Positions 5,142 through 13,912 of a stretch of DNA of 64,000 nucleotides are shown one piece after another (within the stretch, counting starts at the first letter, position 1; each line of letters begins with the position of its first letter). The notes under the pieces were generated by a model. It was not told the origin of the DNA and did no database searches. It was given only the letters and a program-made list of their open reading frames with translations. The position numbers were made by a program, and so were the translations under genes. Source of the stretch: Bin87 sp965115825 (GTDB lineage Bacteria > Chloroflexota > Dehalococcoidia > Lucifugimonadales > UBA3495); assembly GCA_965115825.1 (NCBI GenBank), contig OZ220464.1, forward strand, positions 62,001 to 126,000, read 5' to 3'.

Positions 5142-7634
5142 ATGGTAATGACTGCTGACAAATTTACGCGGCAAGCGCAGGAAGCGTTGCAGCGTTCGCA
5201 GGAGCTGGTGCGGAATTACCGGCACAGCCAGTGGGACGTGGAGCACGTGCTGCTGGCGCTGGTGGCGCTGGACGGCGGGCTGCCGGAGCGGATTCTGCGC
5301 GAGCTGGGCATTGACCCCGAAACCGTGAAGTCGCGGCTGCATCAATCGTTGGAAGCCGCGCCTAAGATGGTGTCGGACACCCAGCAAATTTTCATCACGC
5401 CGCGGCTGCAACGGATGTTGCAGGCCTCCGATGAGGAGGCTGAACGACTGAAGGACCAGTTCATCAGCGTGGAACATCTGCTGGTGGCGGCGGCCCGGGA
5501 AAGCTCCGGCGACTCGGCCCGGCTGTTTCAGCAGCTGGGCATCAACCAGGAGATGGTCTATCAAGCCATGCAGAAACTGCGGGGAACACATCGGGCGGAC
5601 GACCCGAATGCGGAGCAGCGCTACCGCTCATTGGAGAAGTACAGCGTTGACCTCACGGAGTTGGCGCGAGTAGGCAAGCTGGACCCGGTAGTAGGCCGGG
5701 AGCAGGAAATCCGCCAGGTGATGCAAACGCTGACCCGGCGCACCAAAAACAATCCGGTGCTCATCGGGGAGGCCGGCGTAGGCAAGACGGCCATCGCTGA
5801 GGGGCTGGCCAGCAAGATCATCTGCGACGACGTGCCGGACTCGCTGCGCGACAAACGGGTAATGGCGCTGGATATGGGCCGGCTGGTGGCCGGGGCCAAA
5901 TTCCGGGGCGAGTTTGAGGAACGGCTGAAGTCGGTAATCGACGAGGTTACGTCATCCAACGGCGAGGTCATCGTGTTTCTGGACGAGATGCACACACTGG
6001 TGGGCGCCGGGGCCGGCGAGGGCGGGCTGGACGCCAGCAATATGCTGAAGCCGGCGCTCGCGCGCGGCGAATTGCAAGCCATCGGCTCCACGACGCTGGA
6101 CGAATACCGAAAGCACATCGAGCGAGACCCGGCGCTGGCCCGGCGGTTCCAGCCGGTGTACGTGGAGGAGCCGGACGCTGAGCAGGCTCTGTCTATTCTG
6201 CAAGCGTTGAAGCCGCGCTATGAAGCCCATCACAAGGTAACGCTGACCGATGGGGCCCTGGCGGCGGCGGTGCGGCTGAGCGACCGGTACATCACCGACC
6301 GGAAGCTGCCGGACAAGGCTATTGACTTCATCGATGAAGCCGGCAGCAAGGTGCGTATTGACGCGGGTATGCTTCCGCCCACCTTGCAAGAGATGGAGAA
6401 CCGCCGGCGGGAGCTGCTGGATCTGGAGGAACGCGCCAACCAGATGTCCGATTACGAGCGTTCCGCCCAGCATCGCACCGAACGGATGCGCCTGGAGGCG
6501 GAACTGAACGCGGAACGGGAGGGTCTTGAACACGCCCACGGCCCCGACCTGGTAGTGAGCGAAAAGGACATTGCGGAGCTGGTGTCCAGTTGGACGGGAA
6601 TTCCCGTAGGCCAACTGATGGAAGGTGAGGCGGAACGGCTGCTGCGTATGGAGGAACACCTGCACCAACGGGTCATCGGGCAGGACGAGGCCGTTAGCGC
6701 AGTGGCGGACACCATCCGCCGGGCCCGCTCGGGGCTGAACGACCCGAAACGTCCCTTTGGCAGTTTCATTTTTCTGGGGCCTACCGGCGTGGGCAAAACC
6801 GAGCTGAGCCGGGCGCTGGCGGAGTTTCTGTTCAACGACGAGGACAGCATGGTTCGGCTGGATATGTCGGAGTACGGAGAGCGGCACACGGTATCGCGGC
6901 TCATCGGCGCTCCCCCGGGCTACGTCGGTTACGATGACGCGGGCCAGCTGACGGAAGCCGTCCGCCGTCGCCCGCACCGGGTCATTCTGTTTGACGAAAT
7001 TGAGAAGGCGCATCCGGACGTGTTCAACCTGCTGTTGCAGATTCTGGAAGACGGCCGGCTCACCGACGGGCAGGGCCGCACCGTGGATTTCCGCAACACC
7101 GTAATTATCATGACCAGCAACCTGGGAACGGGAGATGTGTCGCAGCGGAACTTCGGCCTCAACCCCGGCGTTGACCGGGAACAGGAAGCGGGCAAGGTTA
7201 CGCCGGAACTGGAGCGCTCGGTTCAAGAAGCTCTGCGCAAGGCATTCCGCCCGGAGCTACTGAACCGCATCGACGAGACAATCGTGTTCCATCCGCTGAG
7301 CCGGGCGCAAATCGGCCAGATTGTGGAGCTCATGGTAGGCGAGGTGCAGAAGCGTCTGGCCGAACGGGAGATTACCTGCGAGCTGACCGAAGCCGGCTGC
7401 GAATGGCTGGCGCGGGAAGGCTTTAACGTAACCTACGGCGCGCGTCCGCTGCGCCGGGCTATCCAACGGCATCTGGAGAATCGGCTCTCCCGGGGGGTTC
7501 TGTCAGGGGAGTTCAAGGAAGGTGACCACATCATCGCCGACGTGAACGCCGCGCGAGACGGGTTGGCGTTGACCGTAAGCGCGGATGCGGCTGCGGGCAC
7601 GTCGTCGGAGAGAGAGCTGGCCGGGGTCGGTTAG
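5142..7634 (+). CDS. clpB: Clp-family AAA+ unfoldase (ClpB/ClpC)
   Basis: 830 residues. Hexameric ATP-driven unfoldase/disaggregase. Order: Clp N domain (1-145), AAA-1 with GEAGVGKT near 209 and DEMHTLVGAG, a middle coiled coil near 410-470, AAA-2 with GPTGVGKT near 546, C-terminal small domain. Context (dnaJ-hspR-clp) suggests ClpB. The middle coiled coil is short, as in ClpC, and RNFGLNPG stands where ClpC has the VGF loop that docks on ClpP, so a protease-linked ClpC role is possible. Start ATG 5142 has AGAGGTG upstream. It ends 4 nt inside the stop of the convergent gene. Confidence 0.88.
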   Translation: MVMTADKFTRQAQEALQRSQELVRNYRHSQWDVEHVLLALVALDGGLPERILRELGIDPETVKSRLHQSLEAAPKMVSDTQQIFITPRLQRMLQASDEEAERLKDQFISVEHLLVAAARESSGDSARLFQQLGINQEMVYQAMQKLRGTHRADDPNAEQRYRSLEKYSVDLTELARVGKLDPVVGREQEIRQVMQTLTRRTKNNPVLIGEAGVGKTAIAEGLASKIICDDVPDSLRDKRVMALDMGRLVAGAKFRGEFEERLKSVIDEVTSSNGEVIVFLDEMHTLVGAGAGEGGLDASNMLKPALARGELQAIGSTTLDEYRKHIERDPALARRFQPVYVEEPDAEQALSILQALKPRYEAHHKVTLTDGALAAAVRLSDRYITDRKLPDKAIDFIDEAGSKVRIDAGMLPPTLQEMENRRRELLDLEERANQMSDYERSAQHRTERMRLEAELNAEREGLEHAHGPDLVVSEKDIAELVSSWTGIPVGQLMEGEAERLLRMEEHLHQRVIGQDEAVSAVADTIRRARSGLNDPKRPFGSFIFLGPTGVGKTELSRALAEFLFNDEDSMVRLDMSEYGERHTVSRLIGAPPGYVGYDDAGQLTEAVRRRPHRVILFDEIEKAHPDVFNLLLQILEDGRLTDGQGRTVDFRNTVIIMTSNLGTGDVSQRNFGLNPGVDREQEAGKVTPELERSVQEALRKAFRPELLNRIDETIVFHPLSRAQIGQIVELMVGEVQKRLAEREITCELTEAGCEWLAREGFNVTYGARPLRRAIQRHLENRLSRGVLSGEFKEGDHIIADVNAARDGLALTVSADAAAGTSSERELAGVG

Positions 7635-8539
7635 TTGAGCACCAGCACAGCGGCGGCGAGGATTGTCCAGACAGCGACGGCGGCGAGGAGCGGCGCATCG
7701 CGCAGCATCAGCAGCTCGGGAGATTCGGCGTCGCGGCTGTGGTTCAGCAGGTACAGGTAGCGGAAAAGGCCGAAAATCACCACCGGCACGGTGAGCAGCA
7801 TGGTGTTGTTGGCGGGCAGGTTATCGGCCTCTACCGTGTACAAAGCGTAGCTGACCAAGGCGGCGGCGGCGGACAGAATAAGGAGCTGACCGCCCAGAGG
7901 CGGGCCGTAGTATTGCAGGGTGCTGCGCTGAGCTTGCGGGCCGGCGCCGGCCAGGCGGGCTTCCGCGTAGCGACGACCAATTACGATGAACAGGGCGGCG
8001 GCGGCGGTTACCGCGTAAAGCCAGGGCGATGGCGTCGCGCCCACGGCGACGGCCCCGGCGACGGCCCGCAGCACGTAGCCGCCGGCGACCAACATCACAT
8101 CCACCAGCGCCACCCGCTTGAGCCCCAGCGAGTACCCGACGTTGAGCAGCAGATAGACCACGCCGATGAGGGCCAACGATGCCAGCGGCGGCGTTGATAT
8201 GGCGTACAAGGCAGCCATCCCTCCAAGAGCGATAGCGAACAGAGAGACTATGGCCAAGGGGACGGGCAGCCGTCCCGACGCAACAGGACGGCTGCGCTTG
8301 CGGGGGTGCTGGCGGTCGGCATGGCGGTCGGCAATGTCGTTGATGATATAGACGGCGGAGGACAAGGCGCAGAAGGCTGCGAACAGTATCGCCAGTCTCG
8401 GGGCGTAGGGCAGCAGCGTAGTCGGGTCGGTCGGCGTCCATACGAGGTCAATAGCGAACAACAGCGGCAGAAACAGCAGCAGGTTCTTCACCCACTGGCG
8501 GGGCCGCATTGTCTTGAACAGGGCGAGGGGCAGGTTCAT
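7631..8539 (-). CDS. UbiA-family prenyltransferase, decaprenyl-phosphate phosphoribosyltransferase-like
   Basis: 302 residues with eight or nine membrane helices. The N-terminus RPRQWVKNLLLFLPLLF and the SSAVYIINDIADRHAD motif (polyprenyl/Mg-binding Asp residues, about 60-80) followed by HPRKRSRPVASGRLP are diagnostic of the subfamily that joins PRPP to polyprenyl phosphate (Rv3806c-type). In mycobacteria this feeds arabinan synthesis; the acceptor polymer here is unknown. It overlaps by 4 nt with the flippase-like gene upstream and so is probably cotranscribed, consistent with a lipid-linked sugar role. Confidence 0.88.
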   Translation of the reverse strand: MNLPLALFKTMRPRQWVKNLLLFLPLLFAIDLVWTPTDPTTLLPYAPRLAILFAAFCALSSAVYIINDIADRHADRQHPRKRSRPVASGRLPVPLAIVSLFAIALGGMAALYAISTPPLASLALIGVVYLLLNVGYSLGLKRVALVDVMLVAGGYVLRAVAGAVAVGATPSPWLYAVTAAAALFIVIGRRYAEARLAGAGPQAQRSTLQYYGPPLGGQLLILSAAAALVSYALYTVEADNLPANNTMLLTVPVVIFGLFRYLYLLNHSRDAESPELLMLRDAPLLAAVAVWTILAAAVLVLN

Positions 8540-9501
8540 AGGCTATCCGTCCCGGCAGGGTTGGCGGTATCCGCCGTCCGGCCGGGCACTCCGGTTCGGC
8601 TGAGCCACAGCCAGGCCAGCAGGCCAATCAGAACGGCCAGCCAGAGAGTGGCCAGCCGGGTGAGCAGCGTAGCCAGGACGGCGACGGCAGCAGACAGCCC
8701 TGCCTGGCGGAGCAAAGCCACCATGCTTCCCTCAAAACCAATCAGGCCGCCGGGCAAAGCGGTGAGCGCGCCCACCAAAGCGGCGGCGGCGGAGATAGGC
8801 AAAGCCAGCTGGGGGGCAATCCAGTGGCCCAGGCCGACCACGATTATCCACAAGGCCAGTCCCTCGGCAGCCCAAGCCAAGCCCCCCAGCGCTATGGCCG
8901 CCGTCAGAATGCCCGGGGACATCAGGCGGCGGAGACCGTCCTGAGACTGCGCCAGCGGCTGTTGCCAGCGTCGCAGCAGGGGCAGCCGCAGCGCCAGCAA
9001 TCCGAGACGGGAGGCTGCCAGTATCCCTACTATCGCCACGACCGACAGCATCGCGCCTAACGCGAGCGCGACGGCCGGCGGCAACAGGAAGATGCCGGCC
9101 AGGCCCATCAGGGCTACGGAGACTACGTCGGTGAGGCGTTCCATCACTACGGCGGGAGCTGAGGCGGCTACGGGGATGCCGGCGTGGCGGTTCAGCCAGA
9201 CGCTCTTAAGCAATTCTCCTACCTTGCCCGGCGTGATGGACAGAGCCAGGCCGGCGACAAATATGGGCAGACTGACCGAATGGGCGACGGAGAGGTTCAG
9301 CGCTTTGAGGTACATTGCCCAGCGCAGGTAACGCAGGAAGTAGTTGAGCAGGGCCAGGCCCAGGGCGACGGCAAAAGCGCCGTAAGGGGACGGTGAATCG
9401 GCCAGCAAGCCGCGCAGGTCGCGCAGGTCGCCATAGGCCAGGAGACCCGCGAATACGGCCAAGGCGGGCAAAGCCAGCAGCAGCCAACTGCGTCGGTTCA
9501 A
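8536..9501 (-). CDS. Flippase-like integral membrane protein (UPF0104 / lysyl-PG synthase TM-region family)
   Basis: About 321 residues, eight predicted membrane helices. The conserved ISITPGKVGELLKS-like stretch (here LSITPGKVGELLKSVWL, about residues 80-96) and the C-terminal ALPGGLIGFEGSM segment mark the UPF0104 family, whose members move or remodel lipids in the cytoplasmic membrane. The start chosen is TTG at 9501, which overlaps the larB stop (TTGA) and has GGAGGG just upstream; another TTG at 9552 is in frame but lacks a ribosome site. It is sandwiched between larB and the UbiA-like gene. Confidence 0.8.
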   Translation of the reverse strand: MNRRSWLLLALPALAVFAGLLAYGDLRDLRGLLADSPSPYGAFAVALGLALLNYFLRYLRWAMYLKALNLSVAHSVSLPIFVAGLALSITPGKVGELLKSVWLNRHAGIPVAASAPAVVMERLTDVVSVALMGLAGIFLLPPAVALALGAMLSVVAIVGILAASRLGLLALRLPLLRRWQQPLAQSQDGLRRLMSPGILTAAIALGGLAWAAEGLALWIIVVGLGHWIAPQLALPISAAAALVGALTALPGGLIGFEGSMVALLRQAGLSAAVAVLATLLTRLATLWLAVLIGLLAWLWLSRTGVPGRTADTANPAGTDSL

Positions 9502-10289
9502 CAGCCCTCCGACACATTCTGCCCGGCGCGGGACAACGAGGGCATCAGGCAAATCTGGGCGGCGAGGTAGCCGGCGCCAAAGCCGTTGTCAATGTTGACT
9601 ACGCCGACGCCGGGCGCGCAGGAGTTGAGCATCCCCAGCAGAGCGGCCAGCCCGCCAAAGCTGGCGCCGTAGCCGACGGCAGTGGGCACGGCAATCACCG
9701 GCGCGGAAACCAGGCCGGACACTACGCTGGACAGAGCGGCCTCCATACCGGCGACGACGATGATGACGCGGGCCTCCTGCAATCGTTGGCGCTGTGCCAG
9801 CAGGCGGTGCAGTCCCGCCACGCCAACATCGTTGAGGCGGCCGGCGGAGCATCCCATCAGCTCGGCGGCGATGGCGGCTTCCTCGGCAACGGGCAAGTCG
9901 GCGGTGCCGGCGGTTACAATCAACAGACCGGCATCTGCCGGAGGCGCCGCGGCGTCGGATGGGACAACAATGCACCGGGCCATTTGGCGGTACTCGGCGG
10001 CGGGAACAGCGGCGGCGACAGCGTCGTAAGCCTCGGAGGACACGCGGGTTATCAGAACCGGATGCCCCCGGCCAACCAGAGCCGGGACTATGCCGGCAAT
10101 CTGCGCGACGGTTTTACCCTCGCCAAGGACTACTTCCGGCCAGCCGGTGCGCAGCGGACGATGGTGGTCTAATCGGGCATAGCCCAAGTCCTGATAAGGC
10201 AGGTCGCGCAACGCGGCGGCAGCTTCTGACACGGGAAGGCAACCGTCGCGCACCTTTTCCAGGAGGGTGAGCAGGGCCGCCGCATCCAT
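9498..10289 (-). CDS. larB: LarB-like pyridinium-3,5-biscarboxylate mononucleotide synthase (AIR-carboxylase family)
   Basis: 263 residues. LarB carboxylates and hydrolyses nicotinate adenine dinucleotide in the first step of the nickel-pincer cofactor pathway. Signature stretches are LDHHRPLRTGWPEVVLGEGK (about 40-60), then VVAGMEAALSSVVSGLV and VPTAVGYGASFGGLAALLGM (about 185-220), typical of the PurE-like LarB fold. Start ATG 10289 follows the upstream stop by 13 nt; a TTG at 10331 is also in frame. No larC or larE is present in the window, so either they are elsewhere or this member has another role. Confidence 0.88.
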   Translation of the reverse strand: MDAAALLTLLEKVRDGCLPVSEAAAALRDLPYQDLGYARLDHHRPLRTGWPEVVLGEGKTVAQIAGIVPALVGRGHPVLITRVSSEAYDAVAAAVPAAEYRQMARCIVVPSDAAAPPADAGLLIVTAGTADLPVAEEAAIAAELMGCSAGRLNDVGVAGLHRLLAQRQRLQEARVIIVVAGMEAALSSVVSGLVSAPVIAVPTAVGYGASFGGLAALLGMLNSCAPGVGVVNIDNGFGAGYLAAQICLMPSLSRAGQNVSEGC

Positions 10290-10302
10290 AGTTAACCCGC
10301 GA

Positions 10303-10674
10303 TTAACCCGCGTCGGTAGAGGGCGCAGCAACCGCGGCGGATTGGGTTTTCAGCAGGCGAAAGAGGCCGCCCAGCGCGCTCATGCCGGCAACGTAGGTAG
10401 AGAACACCGCCACCGCAATCCATGCCAGAGCGATATAGCGGCCGTCTTCGAGCCAGGCAAAGGTGAGGATAAGAACGATTACGGCGAGGATCAACGCGGA
10501 AGCCGCTCCAACGACACAGCCGAAGATGGCGGCGGCGAGGAGCGGAGTCCTGTCTCCCAAGTCAACCGACCGGATGCCGAAGTACGCGCCGATGAACGGG
10601 CCGAAGGCCTGAGCGAAGGGGATTACTGCGCATATCAGCATCACGGCGAGGGTGGTAATCAGTCCTTTGAACAT
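10303..10674 (-). CDS. Small membrane protein, unknown function
   Basis: 123 residues with three hydrophobic segments (about 3-30, 45-75, 80-105). No family recognised. The start chosen is ATG 10674 (MFKGLITTLA). A TATACT hexamer on the minus strand (10685-10690) ends only 10 nt before it, giving a 5' leader of a few bases at most. It probably leads the larB, flippase-like and UbiA-like genes as one transcription unit. Confidence 0.65.
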   Translation of the reverse strand: MFKGLITTLAVMLICAVIPFAQAFGPFIGAYFGIRSVDLGDRTPLLAAAIFGCVVGAASALILAVIVLILTFAWLEDGRYIALAWIAVAVFSTYVAGMSALGGLFRLLKTQSAAVAAPSTDAG

Positions 10675-10726
10675 TGCGCAAGCCAGTATAGACGATTGCC
10701 GCCGCCAAGGCATCGGGCGGCAGGAG

Positions 10727-10732
10727 TATAAT
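10727..10732 (+). promoter_or_regulatory. -10 hexamer for the thioesterase gene
   Basis: Perfect TATAAT, 53 nt upstream of the ATG at 10785. No recognisable -35 at 16-18 nt. The divergent TATACT for the minus-strand gene lies 37 nt away. Confidence 0.45.
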
Positions 10733-10784
10733 ACCGCGCCATAGCAATAATGATATGGCGACGATGGGCAACAATGGAGGAATT

Positions 10785-11201
10785 ATGACGCAACAGCATC
10801 AGTCGGCGGCGGAGCAGGATGGCCCCTTTGCCGAATTGCTGGGCATCCGCCCCGGTGTATCAACCGACGGGGTGGGCGTGGCGTTTATGACGGTGGCGGA
10901 TCGGCATCGGCAACGGGCCGGCGTGGTACAGGGCGGCATCTTGGTCGCGTTGGCGGATTATGCGTTCTTCCGAGCCTGCCTGTCGGCGCTGAAAGAGGGC
11001 GAGCGGGCCGTAACCATCGAGCTTAAACTGAACTTCATCGCGCCTGCTCGAGACGGAGAGTTGACGGCACGCAGCAGCATCAAGAGCCGAGGCGGGCGCA
11101 TCATCGTTGGAGACATGGAGATATTCGGCGAGGAGGGGCAGCTGATTGCCACGGGCATCGGGACGTATATGACGGTGTACGACCGACAGGGTGATAATTA
11201 G
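10785..11201 (+). CDS. PaaI-family hotdog thioesterase
   Basis: 138 residues. Predicted to hydrolyse acyl-CoA thioesters in the cytoplasm. The hotdog core includes RAGVVQGGILVALADYAFFR (about residues 42-61), the family motif in which the G-G/A-L-x-D segment forms the active site, and TIELKLNFIAPARDGELTA. The start is ATG 10785 with GGAGG four bases upstream; in-frame ATGs at 10755 and 10764 lack this. Substrate unknown. It is separated from the next gene by a promoter and is probably monocistronic. Confidence 0.87.
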   Translation: MTQQHQSAAEQDGPFAELLGIRPGVSTDGVGVAFMTVADRHRQRAGVVQGGILVALADYAFFRACLSALKEGERAVTIELKLNFIAPARDGELTARSSIKSRGGRIIVGDMEIFGEEGQLIATGIGTYMTVYDRQGDN

Positions 11202-11222
11202 CCGGCGAAGTCCGCGCCAGGG

Positions 11223-11252
11223 TTGGCAGAAAGCGCTGGAATCGGATATAAT
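11223..11252 (+). promoter_or_regulatory. Promoter of the Rrf2-family gene
   Basis: TTGGCA, 18 nt, TATAAT, ending 21 nt before the TTG start. Rrf2 regulators often repress themselves; no clear operator palindrome was seen. Confidence 0.7.
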
Positions 11253-11273
11253 CGGGCGGACGGAGGTATCAGT

Positions 11274-11768
11274 TTGCGCATTCCAATGAGAGTTGACTAC
11301 GGAGTCCGCGCGCTGGTTGAGCTGGCTATGCGCTATGGCGAGGGCCCGGTGCAGACGGCTGCAATAGCCTACCGTCAGGGCATCCCGGAGCCGTACCTGG
11401 AACGCCTGATGTCCACCTTGAACAAAAGCGGTTTCGTGCACAGCCGGCGGGGGCCGCAGGGTGGGCATATGCTGTCGCGGGAACCCGGTCGGGTCAACCT
11501 GTACGAGGTTATGCGGGAACTGGACGGCAACTCCTCACCCTTGGACTGCCTAACGCTCCCTACCGACTGTATGTTTGCCGATTCATGCGCTCAAAAGGAA
11601 ATCTGGCAGTCGGTGGAGGAATCCATCCGGCAAGTATTGGCAGCCACTACGCTGGCGCATCTGGCAGAGCGGCAAAACACGCTGATTGAAGCCGCCGACC
11701 GGCACAGCGCAGGTTGGGAGCCATTGCCTGGCCCGGTTCCGGCTACCCACCAGGCTCGGCAAGCCTGA
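11274..11768 (+). CDS. Rrf2-family transcriptional regulator (CymR/IscR-like)
   Basis: 164 residues. The N-terminus LRIPMRVDYGVRALVELAMR and the winged-helix with RRGPQGGHMLSREPGRVNLYEVM (two parts, about 55-78) are characteristic. Cysteines occur at CLTLPTDCMFADSCAQK (about 96-112), the same region where IscR-type members bind an iron-sulfur cluster, so cluster binding is possible. The start is TTG 11274, seven nt from GGAGG; the first ATG lies 12 nt further in. It sits just before a MoeB-CysM cysteine-synthesis pair; in Bacillus the Rrf2 protein CymR senses cysteine status through CysK, so a similar job is plausible. Confidence 0.88.
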   Translation: MRIPMRVDYGVRALVELAMRYGEGPVQTAAIAYRQGIPEPYLERLMSTLNKSGFVHSRRGPQGGHMLSREPGRVNLYEVMRELDGNSSPLDCLTLPTDCMFADSCAQKEIWQSVEESIRQVLAATTLAHLAERQNTLIEAADRHSAGWEPLPGPVPATHQARQA

Positions 11769-11784
11769 CCCATACTCGGCAATC

Positions 11785-11814
11785 TTGACAGGAACGGCAG
11801 CCCGGCGATAGACT
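11785..11814 (+). promoter_or_regulatory. Promoter of the moeB-cysM pair
   Basis: TTGACA, 18 nt, TAGACT, giving a leader of about 225 nt. Within that leader CCGCGCC (near 11901) can pair with GGCGCGG (near 11943), followed by GTTTTTG, a possible terminator or attenuator. Confidence 0.6.
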
Positions 11815-12045
11815 GGCCATCAATATGCTGCCCACGCGACTGCCACGTTTCACCTGCGCCTGTCCCTGCACATAGGGGGCAGGCTCAACGCAATTTTGCG
11901 CCGCGCCTGCGCCCAGCGATAGCCGCCGCCTGACGGCTTGAGGGCGCGGGTTTTTGCTGTGCGTCAAGACCCCTGAGAACGAAAACCCCCATCAGAACGA
12001 AACCCGACGGCAAAGCCGGAAATTACTGACACGGAGGAACCCTAA

Positions 12046-12894
12046 ATGGTCCAACCCTTACGGTTGACGCCCGAACAGGTCAAACGCTACAGCCGCCACA
12101 TCATCATGCAGGACGTGGGTAGCGCGGGGCAGCGGAAAATGATGGAAGCCAGCGCGCTGATTATCGGCGCCGGCGGGCTGGGCTCTCCATCAGCAGTGTA
12201 TTTGGCGCTGGCCGGCGTTGGCCGGCTGGGCATCGTAGATTTTGACGTGGTGGAACTTTCCAACCTGCAACGGCAAATCCTGCATCACACCCCGGATGTG
12301 GGCCGCCCCAAAGTGCAATCGGCCCTGGACAACATCAAGTCGTACAACCCGGAAGTGAACGTAACGCTGCACGAAGCCTGGCTGACCTCCGAAAACGCCT
12401 TCGACATACTCGGGCAGTACGACATCGTTATCAACGGAGCCGATAACTTTGCTACCCGCTACCTGGTCAATGATGCCTGCTACCTGCTGAACAAGCCGCT
12501 GATTGACGGCAGCATCCTCATCTTCGATGGGCAAGCGACGGTGTTCCTGCCTGGGCAGGGATGCTATCGCTGTCTCTTCCCGGCCCCGCCGCCTCCGGGC
12601 ATGGTGCCCAACTGCGCCGAGGCGGGAGTGCTGGGCGCGCTGACGGGGCTGGTGGGTTCCATCCAGGCCACCGAAGCGTTGAAGCACATCCTGGGGATCG
12701 GCGAAGGGCTCTCCTCCCGCCTGCTGGTGATTGACGCGCTGAGTATGCAGTTCCGGGAAGTCAAGCTGCGCCGCAACCCCGATTGCCCGCTGTGCGGCGA
12801 CAACCCTACCGTCAAGGAACTCATCGATTACGAAGTATTCTGCGGAGTAGCCGAAGCGCCCGAACCGCTGGCCGTTGCCGCCGGGGCGGTGTAA
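12046..12894 (+). CDS. moeB: MoeB/ThiF-family sulfur-carrier adenylyltransferase
   Basis: 282 residues. Adenylates the C-terminal glycine of a ubiquitin-like sulfur carrier so that it can be thiocarboxylated. The nucleotide-binding GAGGLGSPSAVYLALAGVG lies near residue 45, two CxxC pairs for structural zinc occur (CYRC near 180, CPLC near 247), and NCAEAGVLGAL carries the conserved cysteine. The rhodanese domain of MoeZ is absent. The start ATG follows CGGAGGAA. Its stop overlaps the start of cysM (TAATG), so the carrier served is probably CysO-like. No carrier gene is in the window. Confidence 0.92.
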   Translation: MVQPLRLTPEQVKRYSRHIIMQDVGSAGQRKMMEASALIIGAGGLGSPSAVYLALAGVGRLGIVDFDVVELSNLQRQILHHTPDVGRPKVQSALDNIKSYNPEVNVTLHEAWLTSENAFDILGQYDIVINGADNFATRYLVNDACYLLNKPLIDGSILIFDGQATVFLPGQGCYRCLFPAPPPPGMVPNCAEAGVLGALTGLVGSIQATEALKHILGIGEGLSSRLLVIDALSMQFREVKLRRNPDCPLCGDNPTVKELIDYEVFCGVAEAPEPLAVAAGAV

Positions 12895-13844
12895 TGCCCG
12901 CCAACGGCACATACAAAGGGCTGCTGGCCACTATCGGCAACACGCCGCTGGTGGAGCTGCCTAACCTCAGTCCTAACGGCAACATCCGGCTGTACGCCAA
13001 GCTGGAGGGCCAGAACCCCACGGGCAGCGTGAAGGATCGCATTGCGCTGAAAATGATCGAGCGCGCCGAGGCGGACGGCGAGATTACGCCCAACCGCACC
13101 ATCCTGGAACCCACATCCGGCAACACGGGCATCTCGCTGGCGATGATTGGCCGACTGAAGGGTTACAAGGTGAAAGTGGTGATGCCGGAAAACGTGTCGG
13201 TGGAGCGCACCCATCTGCTGGAAGCCTACGGCGCCGAAATAATCTACTCCGACGGTACCCTCGGCACCAATGGCAGCGTGGTAATGGCCCAGGAGATTGT
13301 GGAGAAAAACCCTCATGACTACCTGATGCCGTACCAGTATGGCAACGAAGGCAATCCGGAAGCGCACTACGAGGGAACCGGGCAGGAAATCGTAGCGGCC
13401 CTGCCCGACGTTGACGTGTTCGTCGCCGGACTTGGCACCGGCGGCACCCTGATGGGCAACGCCCGGCGCCTGAAAGAACACAGCGGCGACGTCAAGATTA
13501 TCGCGGTGGCCCCGGAGCCGGACGACTTCATATCCGGCCTGCGGCGGCTGGAAGACGGGTTCATTCCTCCGATACTGGACATCGATATGCTCGACAACCG
13601 CCTGCTGGTGAACAGCTTTGACTCGTTCTACATGACCAAGGCGTTGATGGACCGGGAGGGCATTTTTGCAGGCATATCCTCCGGGTCGGTAATCGCCGGC
13701 GCGCTGAAGCACGCCGAGCGAATGGAAAGCGGCAACGTAGTGTGCCTGCTGGCCGACGGCGGCTGGAAATACCTGAGCAGCCAGCTGTGGACGCGAGATT
13801 ATGAAACGCTGGCCAAAGAAGCCCAGGGCAAAATCTGGTGGTAG
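12894..13844 (+). CDS. cysM: Cysteine synthase CysM, CysO/O-phosphoserine-dependent type
   Basis: 316 residues. PLP enzyme with the lysine in NPTGSVKDRIALKM (Lys about 44) and the phosphate-clamp GTGGTLMG near 180. The C-terminus (LADGGWKYLSSQLW ... GKIWW) matches mycobacterial CysM, whose last residues fold into the active site, rather than CysK. In that family the sulfur donor is a thiocarboxylated carrier (CysO) and the acceptor is O-phosphoserine. Overlap with moeB and the adjacent Rrf2 regulator support a cysteine-synthesis unit. An equal alternative by family name only is generic O-acetylserine sulfhydrylase. Confidence 0.92.
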   Translation: MPANGTYKGLLATIGNTPLVELPNLSPNGNIRLYAKLEGQNPTGSVKDRIALKMIERAEADGEITPNRTILEPTSGNTGISLAMIGRLKGYKVKVVMPENVSVERTHLLEAYGAEIIYSDGTLGTNGSVVMAQEIVEKNPHDYLMPYQYGNEGNPEAHYEGTGQEIVAALPDVDVFVAGLGTGGTLMGNARRLKEHSGDVKIIAVAPEPDDFISGLRRLEDGFIPPILDIDMLDNRLLVNSFDSFYMTKALMDREGIFAGISSGSVIAGALKHAERMESGNVVCLLADGGWKYLSSQLWTRDYETLAKEAQGKIWW

Positions 13845-13863
13845 TTGAGTACGCCGTTTTGTC

Positions 13864-13892
13864 TTGCCCTGTATCCCAGCCGATGCTATAAT
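13864..13892 (+). promoter_or_regulatory. Promoter of the nusA operon
   Basis: TTGCCC, 17 nt, TATAAT. The expected start near 13899 gives a 160-nt structured leader before nusA. Confidence 0.75.
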
Positions 13893-13912
13893 GTGGACAG
13901 ATAAACGCCCGG

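Noticed and set aside
5952..7226. 424-codon open frame on the minus strand within clpB
   Set aside because: Shadow of a strongly biased gene; no ribosome site, no family resemblance, and clpB motifs run through it.
11770..12045. T-box leader for the cysteine genes
   Set aside because: A hairpin with T-run exists but there is no T-box (TGGNACCGCG-like) sequence or specifier loop.
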